A stretch of 64,000 bases of DNA from Megascapheus bottae (Eukaryota; Chordata; Mammalia; Rodentia; Geomyidae): NCBI GenBank assembly GCA_024803745.1, contig JANJXV010000013.1:14133501-14197500 (forward strand). Reading direction: 5' to 3'. The translations under genes were made by a program, and so were the position numbers. Positions 21,719 through 34,260 of this stretch are shown here, one piece after another (the stretch's first letter is position 1; each line of letters begins with the position of its first letter). Under the pieces are notes generated by a model. That model did no database searches, had not been told where the DNA came from, and was given only the letters and a program-made list of their open reading frames with translations.

Positions 21719-22675
21719 ATTTTTTTTTTCTGGTACCAGGGTTTGAAATGAAGGCCTAGTGCATGCTCAGCTTGTACTTATTATTGCTTCCACAAATTAA
21801 CCTTCAAATTCAGTTTTGAGGTTATGGCTTCCATTTTTTTCAGAGGAGGGAAATAAGCCAGATGAAATCTTGAGTTCAGATATTCCCCAGGCCTCATGTA
21901 CCTGCAGCTTCATCAAGCCTCGTTTCCCATCATCTTTCTCAGAACCAGACCTTCATTCTTCCCCTCCACACATACTCCAGAGCCTGGTACAGCATCTGAG
22001 CCAAAATTATCTCCATCTTAATTTGATCTTCACTTCTAAACTTCTGGATTTCCTGAAAGCAGTACTATACTGCTCCTCCCCAACTGAGCAGAATCCAAGA
22101 ACTAGAATCACAAATCATAGACCTGGCAGGCATCTGAGAAGTCATCAGGTATAGTGATGGGAAGTCATAGGGAAATCATAAACAAATCAGAAGAAAATTG
22201 AGCAGTCCAAGCAAGACCCTTTTCTTCTAAGAGGGCATTGTAGTGGACATGAGTTTTAAGTCTCTGAAATCCAAATAATCTGACTTGCTTTAGTGCTGAG
22301 TAAACTAGAATCAGGGATTCTAGTGAGTTCCACAAGGTCATTATGTAGGTTTGATGGCAGAACTGGGCCTGGCTTTTGACCCTCAGTCTTATGCACTTGG
22401 GGTCTCTTGCTCATAAATTGGCTGATGTACCTTAAGAGAATTCAGTATGACAGGTCCCACCTAGTGGCAAATATTTTCTCCGACTTGAACCAGAATACTT
22501 GGCTCACTGAACTAAGACAGATGAGGCTAGAGTTCTGATCTCAACTGTACCACTCACTGCTGTGTGACCTTGAGTTACCACTGCCCTCATTGAAGCTCTT
22601 TATAGTAACATTGAACTAAATGGCTTTTTTGGTTTTGTTTGGTTTGGTGTTTTGGTTTTTGTTTTGTTGTTTTGT

Positions 22676-22871
22676 TTTGTCAGTCCTAGGTCTTGAACTC
22701 AGGGCCAGGGCTCTGTCCTTGAGGGGTTTTTTTTTGCTCAAGACTAGCCCTAATGACTAGAGACACAGCACCACTTGCTGCTTTTTTCTGTGTATGTGGT
22801 ACTGAGGAATTGAACCCAAGATTTGTGCATGCAAAGGCAAGCACTCTACCACTAGGCCACACTCCCAGCCC
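22676..22871 (-). mobile_element. IDL-Geo-type SINE
   Basis: TTGTCAGTCCTAGGTCTTGA through CCACTAGGCCACACTCCCAG, preceded by TTTTGTTTGG-type tail. Confidence 0.86.
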
Positions 22872-23144
22872 ACTAAATGGTTTTTAAGATCCAGTGTGTG
22901 ATTGTGTGGTAGATAATGCTGCTTTGCCTACTCAAATTTTCAAGAAATTATTTTTGACTTGTGCTGTGTGTCCATCATTGCTAGGGTCAGAGAGTTGGCT
23001 CTGCTCATAAGCACTTAGGATTCCTGACTGGCAGTGCTGCCACCATCCCCAAGAATGTGCTTGCCAAAGGGAAAAGACTTCTCTCCTTAAATATACCATC
23101 AAAGGCTCAGCATAGAAGCTGAGCCTTGTTTTAGCTCATACATT

Positions 23145-23402
23145 CAACATCTTCTCTCAGCTAGTATTCTATCACTTGAGCCATACCTCCACTTCCAGCA
23201 TTTTTTTATTTTTTTATTTTTTTATTTTTTGGCCAATCCTGGGCTTGAGCTTAGGGCTTGAGCACTGTCCTTGGACTTTCTCAAGGCTAGAGCTCTACCA
23301 CTTGAGCCTCTTGGATTTATCACTGGGGTTGGCTTTGAACCTTGATCCTCCTATCTCTGTCTCCTGAGTAACTAGAATTGTAGACATGAGTAACCTGGGC
23401 TC
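23145..23402 (-). mobile_element. B1-Geo SINE with an IDL-Geo piece inside
   Basis: The outer Geo arm (to CTTCCAGCATTTTTTTA) is followed by a second T-rich tail and GGCCAATCCTGGGCTTGAGC (inner right arm to GAGCCTC). The text then returns to the B1-like arm GGCTTTGAACCTTGATCC. Confidence 0.72.
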
Positions 23403-24091
23403 AGCAGTTGAACACTTTACTTCTCACAGCTCTAGCTCATTAGCTAGAACCAGTCCCATGATCCCATCCATCACAAAGGCCAGAACCATGTAATTTGTTG
23501 TCCTATTATTTATTGTAATAAAGGGAGTTAGAAAGGGTTGCCAGTTTTTCACAGCCCTTCCATAGGGAAGCAAGGAGGTACCAGAAGGAATTACTAAGTT
23601 CTAAGAGTCAGTGCTTTCCTTCCTTCTCCCCAAAGAGCAGCCCTGTATCTTGCTCAGGGTCTCTTGTACCTGGAAGAAATTCCTGGAAGTTTTGAACTGC
23701 CTCAGGGACTACCACTGACTAGTGCTGGACTTGGTTCAGAATTCCCATAGTTTGTCAGGTAGTATACCATAGGGCCAGTGTAGGTAAAGGGGTTAGAGCT
23801 GCTAGAGGACAATAAACAAAAATTGGCTGCCCAAGGGAGATGACTTGATGTACTCACATTGCTGAGGCTTATGTGAAGAGTGAACAAGGATAGCTGGTAT
23901 CTTGTGCAAGCCTGACCCTTCTGGAGCTCTGAGAGCAACAGCACATTCTAGGTAGTCTTGACCTCTTAGAATCTGTTGAAGAGGGCAGTAGGGAAGCAAG
24001 AGGAACTGTGATATGAGAAAAAGCTGAAGGCAATAGGGTATCTGGCAAAGAGAGGACTCACTTAGGCTTAGTAATAGCTCTGGGTAAGGGG

Positions 24092-24138
24092 ATGGGTACC
24101 TGCAGATAAGTACCTGCAGATGGGTACCTACAAGATAA
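24092..24138 (+). repeat. Short tandem repeat, GTACCTGCAGAT-like, three units
   Basis: GGGTACCTGCAGATA, AGTACCTGCAGAT and GGGTACCTACAAGATA occur in a row. Confidence 0.85.
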
Positions 24139-25794
24139 GGCTCATTCTTGGGGCGGCAACTCAGGGAGGGATTCCCTATAAGAAATAACATTTCACCCAT
24201 TATCACCTGTGCTCTAGATCCCTTCTGCCAATTGGAGACTTCTGATGGTCCAGGTGTCCCCTGAGCATTTGTCTCCAGTTCATTGTTCTGCTCCTATTCA
24301 CCATCCTTAGCTCTCCCTGCTTCTTTCTAGCAGCTGGCAGCATCTACTTCTCCCATTTTTTCTGTCTGTGTTGCTGATGATGGTGGTTTCCCACTAAGCT
24401 GCACAACCTCTTAAAGGCAGACCCCTGGAGGGAGAACACTGTTTTATATCTGGGTTCTCTCTCCATCTGCCACTTAGCACAAAGCAGCTGCCCACCTTGA
24501 AGTTCAGTTCATGCGTTTTTAACCATGACTCAGTCTTGGAGAGCCCCAAGGCTCCAGCCTCAGGCCTTCCTCTCTCCACTGTGTCTAGACATTAGTTCCT
24601 TCTGCTCTGATCGTATCTGTCTTGCCTTAACTGCCCACATGCACCTCCTCCTGCCCAGCTCAGCCCTCCTCTTCCTTGACCTTCAATTCTCTAGTCAAAT
24701 TATGTTTATTGTAGAAAATTTGTGAGTATCACCATATGTAATACATCGAGATTTAGAAATAGAAAAAAGTAAGATGAGGAAAATTAAATGATACAGTATT
24801 TATGAATGAGATCTGTGTGCCAGGTTCTGGGATAGATGAAAGGAAAAAGCATGAGCTCACAATCTGATGGTGAGATGGGTAAATTTATCAGGATGCCACT
24901 TACCAGGGAAGGCTTCCTGGAAGAGATGTCAACTGAACCCACTCTCAAGTAAAAGCACTATTTAACCCACTCAAGTAAAAATATTCTAGTCTTAAATCCT
25001 CAGTGCCTAGACATATCACTACTAATGTTTTTATTTATGTAATAGTAAATACTACTAATTTTGTGCCTCTAGGCACTGTGCCAGATGCTCTAAGACATTT
25101 TTTTAATTTTATAACCAGTCCATGAAGTAGCTCTGAATACCTGTGTCTTACAGATAGGAATATTGAAGCAGCAAAAAAGTAGATGACTCACAGGAAATCA
25201 GGCTGTTATGTGAGTGTCTATTAGATGTCCTCTTGTTGTCACCTCTGGACCATATCCATTATCCTTAGGACAGTGACAGGGCTTAGAAAAGTTATCCATA
25301 CGGTTTGACGTGCAGTACAAACGGTAAAATGCCTGCCTAACAAGAAGGAGGCCCAAACCTCAGCTTGAACCCTATTAAAGCAAAATATATTCATAAGCCT
25401 ATTTTTTTGTTTCATTCTGCCTCTTAAAATGTCATTCTAAGAGTCTTGTCACCTGAAGTGGTCTAAAGTTACCAAGAGTCATCCTTCACTGTAGATGTGT
25501 GGGTGATCTTAGTATTCCCTGAGCCTAAGCACCTCTAGCCTCCCCCAAAAGATCCAGATGTGGAAGAGGCCTAGCCATTGCCCTGAGCTTGCCATCAACT
25601 AGGGGTGGGATAGGCTTTATGAGCTCTGCTATCTGAGTGCTGGCTGGTGCCTTAGGAGGGCGCCATTCAAAGCTGGTGGGGCTCTAGGGTTGCAGGTCTC
25701 GCCTACCTTCTAGAAGAATCAGCAGGTCTAGATTTGTAGAGGGGGTTGCTTGGGTCTCCCCTTAAATGATTTCAATACATGAAGACTTTAATTC

Positions 25795-25987
25795 TTTTTT
25801 TTTGGCCAGTCCTGGGCTTGAGCTCAGGGCCTAAGCACTGTCCTTGGACTTTCTCAAGGCTAGAGCTCTACCACTTGAGCCTCAGCACCACTTCGGCTTT
25901 TTTCTATGTATGTGGTACCAAGGAATCAAACCCAGTCTTCCTGCATGCTAGTCAAGCACTCTACCACTAGGCCAAACTCCCGGCCCC
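25795..25987 (-). mobile_element. IDL-Geo-type SINE
   Basis: GGCCAGTCCTGGGCTTGAGC through GGCCAAACTCCCGGCCCC, little diverged. Confidence 0.9.
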
Positions 25988-26119
25988 AAGAGTTTAATTC
26001 TTAATGCCTAGACCCTTTTTGTGCCCTAACTAAGAGATGAAAGAGAAGTAGAAATATATTTCTGTACACATGATAGCAGATAAAACTAAAATATGGAGAG
26101 CTATCCCATGATGAATATT

Positions 26120-26345
26120 CAGCTGAGGGGGACGCTCGCGTGCCAGCTCGCATCTCCTCTTTCAATGCTCACTCCACCGAGACTCAGGAGGAATTTATTG
26201 CTCATTTTAATCACATCCAGAGAATGAATTGGCAGGAATATTAGGCAGATAAGCCTATCCTATATATTTTATTTGCATATGCTGGTGACAGCCTCACAAG
26301 CACGTTTTCTATATCTATATTTTTTCATTTGCTTCAGGGTAGCTG
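26120..26345 (+). promoter_or_regulatory. Candidate intronic enhancer with octamer site
   Basis: This block has no recognisable repeat. It has a CpG-bearing start (GACGCTCGCG), AGATAAG (GATA-type) at 26248-26254 and a perfect octamer ATTTGCAT at 26271-26278. The surrounding text (GAATTTATTGCTCATTTTAA) is AT-rich but not low-complexity. The regulatory role is inferred. Confidence 0.4.
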
Positions 26346-26799
26346 GGGATGTGGTGCTCCCTTGGGCCTGCATTCCTGGCTCAGCGCCTGGGTGCTCCCA
26401 GCGGTGCTGAGCTTAGTAAAGGCTTGAAGGAAAGGAGGAAAAAGGTTCTTCCTCCTAGCCTTCTTCTCCCTGTGTGCCCACCTATACATCCCAGGTACCT
26501 GCTTGCCTGATTCTGTCTGGCTGTGTGGCTTAACATAATGGGCAAGTCACTGTGCTAAGCACTTTATTGGAACTTTAAGGGGGGAAAAAAAGCCCCACTT
26601 ATTGAAATATAGTTGTATAAGGTACACATCCCAGAAATGTCCAACTTTCATTGCCAGATACTTGATCAAGAAACTATTAGAAGCTTATATCTGCTCTTTT
26701 AGCCACTGCCCCATTCCCCAAGGGGAAACAATATCTAATTTTTAACTTCCTTTTTTGTATAATTTCAGACATTATATAGTGAGTTCCTATAAACTTCAC

Positions 26800-27250
26800 A
26801 TTTTGCACACTTTATTACTTAAGATATATAAGTAGTATAAATATAGGGCTTTTTTTGAGGGGGGACAGTGATGGAAAAAGAATCCAGGTCTTCATGCAAT
26901 GTGCTCTGCCACTGAGCGACATCCACACACAGTTTGATAACCTCAGTACAATCATCAAAGACATGGAAGTAATGTTAATAATAAATAATCTATAGATATT
27001 ATGTAGACTTTACCAACTGTCCCAATAATAGGAGAAAATATCAGAACCAGGTTTTCTCTCTATGGCCATGCTTATTATGCTCCTTTATCTGGACCAGTCC
27101 TCCCAGACTTGTCTTGTGGCCTCAGCATTTGAACAAACTGGTCATTTTGTAGAATACCCCCCAATTTGGGTTCATCAACTCAGGTTATGTATGTCTGACA
27201 ACATCCTCTAGTGTTTATTTCTAGTAAACTTATGTAGCCCTATACTAGAA
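26800..27250. mobile_element. Ancient L1 3'-end fragment
   Basis: CATTTTGTAGAATACCCCCC, CAATTTGGGTT and an upstream ACTTTACCAACTGTCCCAAT follow the pattern of an old mammalian L1 3' region as I remember it. Subfamily and orientation are not assigned. Confidence 0.5.
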
Positions 27251-27893
27251 GCAGGGATGGGAATTTTATATTTAAGGCCTAACAAATGCAAAGCCGTGAG
27301 TTCAAACCTCAATACTGGTGAGGGGGGGGACAGAATTTTGTGTGTTTTAGCTCTCATATACCTGAATATATTGACTCACTGAAGGTGGGAATGGCTTTTA
27401 TTTCATCCACAGAAGGAGAGTAGGGTTCCCAGGGGTAGCCTATGCGGCCTGGTATTCTCCTTCTTGCTCAGTACAGTTTGATAAGTTTACTTCATCTCTA
27501 CAACAGGGATGGTAACACTGTCAATGTCATAGAGCTGCAAGCATCAGAACAGTAATCAGGAAAGATCCATCATTGGATGTTGAAAGTAGTGAGTGCCAGT
27601 TTGAGCAGTGTTAAAAGCCTCTTCCCTGCAAAATAACTTGATAATTGAAAATGGGGAAAACAGTAGTAGAGAAATTTGATAGACACCATTCTAATCAACA
27701 ATCTAGGATTTAAATTAGTATCAATAGATATAGAATAAATCAGTATCATAGGCCTGTTATACAGTGAAAAGTATATGAACTCATTTTCTCACTATAGCCA
27801 CTCCTTGGTCCTCTCAACCATCTGTCTTGTCTCTGGGTTAATCTAGCAGTTTGCAAAAGTAGAACATGTTTTTCCATGGTAAAAACACAGCTC

Positions 27894-27995
27894 TAAGGCT
27901 AGGTGTACACATTTAATCCCAGGTACTTGGGAAGCTGAAATAGAAGGATCACTGTTAAAAGTTGCCTGGGCAAAAATAAGTACAAAACCCTATCG
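27894..27995 (+). mobile_element. B1-like monomer, diverged
   Basis: GGCTAGGTGTACACATTTAATCCC and GGAAGCTGAAATAGAAGGATC have the B1 order without a Geo arm. Confidence 0.6.
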
Positions 27996-28207
27996 AGGCT
28001 GGGAGTTTGGCCTTAGTGGTAGAGTGCTTGCCAAACATGCAGGAAGACTGGGGTTCAATTCTTCAATACCACATAGATAGAAAAGGCCAGAAGTAGTGCT
28101 GTGGCTCAAGTGGTAGGGTTCTAGCCTTGAGAAAACCCAAGCACAGTGCTCAGGCTCTGAGCTCAAGCCCAGGACTGGCAAAAAAAAAAAAAAAAAAAAA
28201 AAAAAAA
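27996..28207 (+). mobile_element. IDL-Geo-type SINE
   Basis: Both arms are present and the A-run is about 27 bases. Confidence 0.9.
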
Positions 28208-28769
28208 CTGCTTTAGCAACAAAAGGAAGGACTAGAAGAAGAGAAGGAATTCCAAAGGTTGATCTCGTTGTTACCAAGTCCAATAAGGGTACTTTGTAGG
28301 CAGCCCTCCTCTATGGTACCATGCACTTTAGTGCTAGTTCAAGCAGCTTTTACGTCCATTGGGCACACCTCATCCCAGTCTCATGTTCCCATCTGCTTGC
28401 ATCCACCAGGCTCCTTTGTTTACATCCTTGTTATCCTGTTCCAAGCTCAGTAGAGGTCTTGACTGATTTGTGAGTTGAGTTGTGTGGATCAGGGACCTGA
28501 GTGACTGTGAGGAACTTAACCTCCCCTGAGATGCAACTGCAGGCTTGGCCATTCTCCCAACCCATTCTGCCTACTCACTAGCCTTCTATTGCCAGCTTCC
28601 TGTTTTGTCTGTCCTGTGAGAGATGCCCAATAGTTAGAATGCCTTCCATACCCCATCTCCCCTAAACCATCCCCCACAGAGCTACTCAGCTCAGCCACTC
28701 ACATCTGAATGGAACGAGCCTAACACAGCTCGGCCTTAGCCTCACAACCCTTTCCTGTAAATGCACTCA

Positions 28770-28930
28770 CAGCCAGGAGGGGTGCCATATTAAATCAAGA
28801 CTGATGGAAACCAGCGGCTGTGATTATCCAGCCAAGATGCAACATGGGAAACTGGTGGCTGCCAGCTCCAGGTGAGAGCTTCTGGAATTAATTGTACATG
28901 GCTTTTATTAAGAGAACGGTAACTCCCACT
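28770..28930 (+). promoter_or_regulatory. Candidate conserved intronic block
   Basis: Repeat-free text includes GCCATATTAAATCAAG, CTGTGATTATCCAGCC, and GGAATTAATTGTACATGG followed by CTTTTATTAAG. GGATAATC (reverse) is a K50-type homeodomain word and AATTAATT holds paired ATTA cores. The role is inferred. Confidence 0.35.
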
Positions 28931-29246
28931 CTTGTTCTCCTGGCTGCCTCTTCATCCAGTGCCCTCTGCTTCAAGCTGACTTACTTGCTTTGTCTTTTCC
29001 TCTAGATAGTAGAAGCCTTGAACTCAGTTCTTTTAGTCTTCCTCCCATCTCCTCAAAGAGCTAAGAACAGCCATAGGGATCCCTTCTCCCTACTTCCCAA
29101 ACAGAAATCAAGCACTTTTCTTCTTTAATTTCTCGCACTGACCAGCCTTTCACAGACTGATCCTTAAAAAGAAGTTTGTTCCTGCCTAGCATAGAATTTG
29201 AGTTTGATGCCTAGCACTGCAGCAACAACAAAAAGGTGATTTATGA

Positions 29247-29440
29247 GGCCAGGAGTTTGGCCTAGTGGTAGAGTACTTGCCTAGTGTGCACAAAGACCCA
29301 GGTTCGATTCCTCAGTACCACATACATAGAAAAAAAAAAAAGCTAGAAGCGGTGCTGTGGCTCAAGTGGTAGAGCCTTGAGAAAGCCCAAGGACAATGTT
29401 CAGGCATTGAGTTCAAACCCCAGGACTGGGGTGGGGGAGG
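29247..29440 (+). mobile_element. IDL-Geo-type SINE
   Basis: Full left arm, linker expanded to 12 A residues, shortened right arm ending AAACCCCAGGACTGG. Confidence 0.88.
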
Positions 29441-30276
29441 GAGTGATTTATTCAATAAACTTGTTCAGATAAACTCTGCTAAGCATTGGGAAAGAATATG
29501 AATTTTAAGCAATAAACCTTTTTTTCTGGTCTAACCTTAGTGTCTTATATGTACCAAAGAAGGCAAATATACTTTCAGAGGCTAGGTGCAGGTATTTGGT
29601 CCTTTAGACTTAAGATAATTAAGATGTCCTCAGAGATTTAGGCCATAGTTTGGACCTTTCCATTAGGAACCATGCTCAGAAAGCTCCTAAAAAAAACAGC
29701 TAGTTCATGGTGCATCCTTTCCTCCAGACTTGCTTCTATAGTAATTGAAGACTATTTCCCCTTGCCTAAGAAATGAATAGGGATACTAAGACAGCCTCAA
29801 ACCATGACACTGAAGAATTACAGGAAGTAGTGTTTCCCTGAGAAGACTTAGACTATGACTGTCATTCCCTAGTCAACAATAAAAAAGAAACTCTTGGTAG
29901 ACTTTGGCTGGTACAAAGGGAAAAGGTTATATTGTTCTTTGAGGCCCACAGACCAATTGACGCAAAGCCCCTCAAGGCAGAATTCTCCAGCATTTAAGCA
30001 GGAGTTAAGTTGCCTAAACCAGTAGAAGTTTCTCCAAAAGCCAGACAACATTGAGACTGCACCTGTAGACCTGGCTTCCTCCAGGAAAGAGCCTAAAGAG
30101 CTGCTTCCAAGGCAGTAGACATCCAAGTGAACTTGGCTCCTGGCTTCCAATGGAGTTAGAGCAACTCCTGGCTTTGGTTTTTGTTTGTTTGATTGGGGTT
30201 TTTTGTTGTTGTTGTTGTTTTTCTACATGTGATTGAAATAATTAAAAGGAACATGGTAACGGGAGAAAAAAAAATC

Positions 30277-30508
30277 ATCAGGCACTGGTGGCTCAACTGA
30301 GAGCTGAGGTTTGTGGTTCAAAGCCAACCCAAGCATGAAAGTCCATAAGACTCAACCACCAGAAAAACCGGAAGTGGCACTGTGGCTCAAAGTGATAGAA
30401 TGTTAGCCTTGAGCTTTGAAAAGCTCAGGGCCAGCACCCAGGCCCAGAATTCAAGCCCCATGACTGAAAAAAAAAAAAAAGAAAGAAAGAAAAAGAAAAA
30501 AACACACA
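30277..30508 (+). mobile_element. B1-Geo composite SINE, B1 arm shortened
   Basis: GGCACTGGTGGCTCAACTGAG skips about 20 bases of the B1 arm. The Geo arm is complete and the tail is AAAG-rich. Confidence 0.85.
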
Positions 30509-31049
30509 CGCTTGCTAGAAATAACATTTATCAGGACCTTCCTAAAAGCCAGGTTATTGTGGCAGCCTCTGAGTCACTCGGACCATCACTTCTTATACAT
30601 ACACATGTTTGCTAAGTGCCAGGCCATCTCCACAGCATCCCTTCTCCTCTCCCCGGCCTACCCCAAGGCTCCTGCAGGTATGAGCACCAGCCTGGCACCA
30701 CAGTGAAATAAGTTTCCAATGTCAGCTAGCTAGTAGACAGACAGGGTGAGGTATGTATGGAGAGAAACTTTTCTTCTTCTTTACAACAGGTGAGTAAAGG
30801 TGAATCAGGTGACTATAAAAAATTATAAATGATAAAGTGCTGAACACAGTCTGGTACATCAGTAAGCTAACATACCCAGTAAACTTTGGCAAGACAGCTT
30901 ATCTGGACCAGCCCAACTGTAAGCCAGCCCTGTCCCAGCCAGAGTGCACATCTTCTCATCAGAGCTTTTCAGCCCAGTGGGCCAGAGGGTTGAGCAGGCT
31001 GCTGGGCAGGGAGGAGGAAGCAGAGATATATGGCTGGAGTCGGCAGAGC

Positions 31050-31220
31050 TAGGTGATATATGTGGCGCCTGAGGGAGCTCCACAGTGACACTCTGGATTC
31101 CAGCCGCAAGCGTCACTCCATTGGGATTGGCGCCGAATTATTGCTCCATATGAAACCCAGGACTGATGGGAGCTTTCAGTTACAGACAGATAGCAACAGC
31201 CAAAATTGGATTGTTTGCTA
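31050..31220 (+). promoter_or_regulatory. Candidate conserved intronic block
   Basis: The segment contains GTGGCGCCTGAGG and GGCGCCGAATTATTGC, giving two GGCGCC palindromes about 60 bases apart, with CpGs preserved in otherwise CpG-poor intron, and no repeat similarity. A regulatory role is a guess from this appearance. Confidence 0.3.
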
Positions 31221-32034
31221 TTTATTTTTTTTAACTTCTGTCAAGGTCACTACCATAACAGGAAAACACTGTCCAAGCAGCAGGTATTTTTCATCCACTC
31301 TGCCCACAAGAGCAATCTGCAACTACAACTTTTGTGACAGTACCTTACCTTGACAGCTCTCTTTCTGGAAAGATGTCTATGTCACAGGGATTTCAGGGAA
31401 AGGAATGCACTAAAGACTGGTCTGTCTTTCCCAGTCCAAGATTCACCTCCCCCATCGCCCCCCCCACACACACAGCTTCTAGCTTCTACAAATGCTTTAC
31501 TCCCAGCTCTCCCTATCAAGCACTGAAAGTCCTCCATCTCTTACATGCCTTCTGTTTTCCCAGAACATACCCTAAAACATTCCACATTTGTATATCTTCC
31601 CTTCTCTACTTTTGTGCTACCCCAACTAACTGTCAGTCCTGTCATTAAATTGTTTTACAAACACAGATGGTGCCACTGTGCCAGGACCTGTGCTGGTTGA
31701 TGCTTGTCCTCCACCAGCCTATGATGGAGGCAGAGGACAGACTCAGCAAACTAGAAAAGTAGTAGTCCTAGTACAAGGAACAGCCCTAGAGTTGTGCATT
31801 TATGCTGTGGGGCCATGAGGATAGTGGTTGGCTGTCTATGGACAGGCTGTACCTCACCAGCTGCTTCCAGACATGGAGCTCCCTTGAGGTCAGAGTCTAG
31901 CTCTTCTCCCTGTGCATGATCAAGACAGATGGGGGAAGAGGGAGCACTGAACCCTAGTGCCCCAAACTTGTGTTTCTCCTGAGTTGTTGGGAAATAGGAT
32001 AAAACTAGCATCCAGTTGGACCCAGGGTTCCTGA

Positions 32035-32440
<406 letters not shown>

Positions 32441-33156
32441 TTGCTTATAGTTGAACTCATCATTGCCTCACCTAGGGTGTATTATTTGAGATCCAAAGAG
32501 AGATGGAAACTTAGTTTGTCACTAATAACATGGCAGCTAAGCTAGAATAGAATTTGTACATGTTCAGAATGGCTTGTCAGCAACTGGTCTCATCATAGAA
32601 AAAGCGTCCCAAACAACTGTGATGTGTCATCTTCCCACCCTTGAGCCTCTTTTTCCCATACTTAGGCCCTTTTAACCCAGATGGTGTAACCCTAATCACA
32701 TGTACCTCCTGCTTGAGCAAAGCCCTCTGGACAGACATAGACAGCTAGGTTTTGCCACACCTTATTGTCTGGTTGTGTGCCTCACTTAAAGGTGGTTTTA
32801 GAAACATGTGGCAGAGGATAGAGTTAAGCAGACAAAACAGGTGCTTTGTCAGGGCAATGGTTCTCAAAATATGATCTCTGGATCAGCATCATTGGCCTCC
32901 TCCGAGAACATGAGAAATCAGATCTCAGGCCTCACCCACACTTGTGGAATCAAACACTAGATTCTGTGTTTAACAGGCCTTTCAGGCAATTTGCACTCAG
33001 CTGGAATTTTAAACCTACTGCCCTGAGAAGTCTTGGCCAGTCCTACTGATGTGGCTTACTGTTCTCTCCAAGCATCTAGTGCTTTTCTACATGCAGCCTT
33101 GCAACTGCCAACAACTCAGCAGATTCTGCTTGTGAAGAAAAGAATCTACTCTACAA

Positions 33157-33312
33157 GCTAGGTGCAGTGGCTCACACCTGGTACCACATACATAAAACCA
33201 GAAATTGTGCTGTGGCTCAAGTGGTAGAGCACTTTTCTTGAGAAATCCCAAGGACAGTGCTCAGGCCCTGAATTCAAGCCCCAGGCTGGCTAAAAACAAA
33301 ACAAAAAACCAC
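33157..33312 (+). mobile_element. Chimeric SINE: B1 5' end joined to IDL linker and Geo arm
   Basis: AGGTGCAGTGGCTCACACCTG is the first part of a B1 arm. It passes directly into GGTACCACATACATAAAACC, which is the end of an IDL arm plus linker, and then a full Geo arm. No intermediate sequence is present. Confidence 0.82.
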
Positions 33313-33321
33313 AAGTGGAGC

Positions 33322-33640
33322 CAGGAGCATGGCCTAATGGTAGAGTACTCACCTAGCTAGCATGCACAAAGCCCTGGGTTCAATTCCTTGGTACTACATA
33401 CACAGAAAAAGCTAGAAGTGGTGCTGTGGCTCAAGTGGTAGAACACTAGCCTTGAGCAAAAAGTATCTAAGGACAGTGCCCAGGCCCAGTGTAGAAGCCC
33501 CAGAACTGGCCCCCAAAAATGCTGCAAGTAAAGCAGTGGCTCAAGTAGTGGCATGCTAGCCTTGAGCACAAAATCTTAGAAACAGCACCCAGCCTGAAAT
33601 TCAAGCCCCAGGGTGGCACAAAAAAAAAAAAAAAAAATAC
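33322..33640 (+). mobile_element. IDL-Geo-type SINE followed by an extra Geo monomer
   Basis: IDL-Geo occupies 33322-33518. A second right-arm copy (CAGTGGCTCAAGTAGTGGCA ... AATTCAAGCCCCAGGGTGGCAC plus A-run) follows at 33519-33640, giving a trimer-like order IDL-Geo-Geo. Confidence 0.82.
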
Positions 33641-34099
33641 GTTCTTTTCTGTCATGCCACACAGCATGATTACAAGCTTGACGTATTAGTCACCGTAGTA
33701 GGTTGGGTCCACTCTTCTCTGTCACCTGGTGCTGAATCCCAGTCTCCTGCTTACCTATTTTCCATTTTTGCCTCCATTTGCAAGATTTTAACTGTATCTT
33801 CTTGCATATAGGATCACGCTGATAACATCCTAAACATATTTGTTTCCTATAGCCAGCTCCCAGAGCCTTCTGAACCCTAGACAACTACATAAGCCTAGGC
33901 AAAGTCTATGGTACTGGCTGGGTCAGAACTTGTAGTGGGCATTCAGCACCTCAGAACCAAAGCAGGTACAGGAGAGTGCATTTAGAGGCTAGGCCAGGCC
34001 TACTTGGGTCCTCTGGGCTAGTGTCACATATGTGCTAAGGACTGGCTGGGTGGGGATATAGCCTGGCACCCCATGGGTACCATGAGGATGGGCAGCCAG

Positions 34100-34260
34100 A
34101 GAAGTGCTACAGAATGAATTGATTTGATAAATGGCCATTTATTACCCTCACGAATTGGCTGAAACCAATTTCGGTCACATCAACCCTTGGTAAGTGCTGG
34201 GATATTGATTTGTGCAAAGTAATACAGTGAATTTATCAGTGTGATCCCCAGCTGCAGGGC
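34100..34260 (+). promoter_or_regulatory. Candidate regulatory block with inverted CCAAT pair
   Basis: At 34151-34173 the sequence reads CGAATTGG, six bases, CCAATTTCG. This is an inverted pair of CCAAT boxes whose arms match except for one extra T. The block lies in repeat-free sequence with ATTTATTACC and TATTGATTTGTGC around it. NF-Y is the usual CCAAT binder; use here is inferred. Confidence 0.4.

Noticed and set aside
21816..22154. 112-residue open frame in the intron after the first visible exon
   Set aside because: No domain, no splice context and no similarity to CLPB.
23802..24206. 134-residue minus-strand open frame in an intron
   Set aside because: The composition is ordinary for intronic DNA, no family is recognised and nothing around it supports a gene.
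31450..31475. C-run followed by CA run
   Set aside because: Only a very short low-complexity stretch; no element around it.
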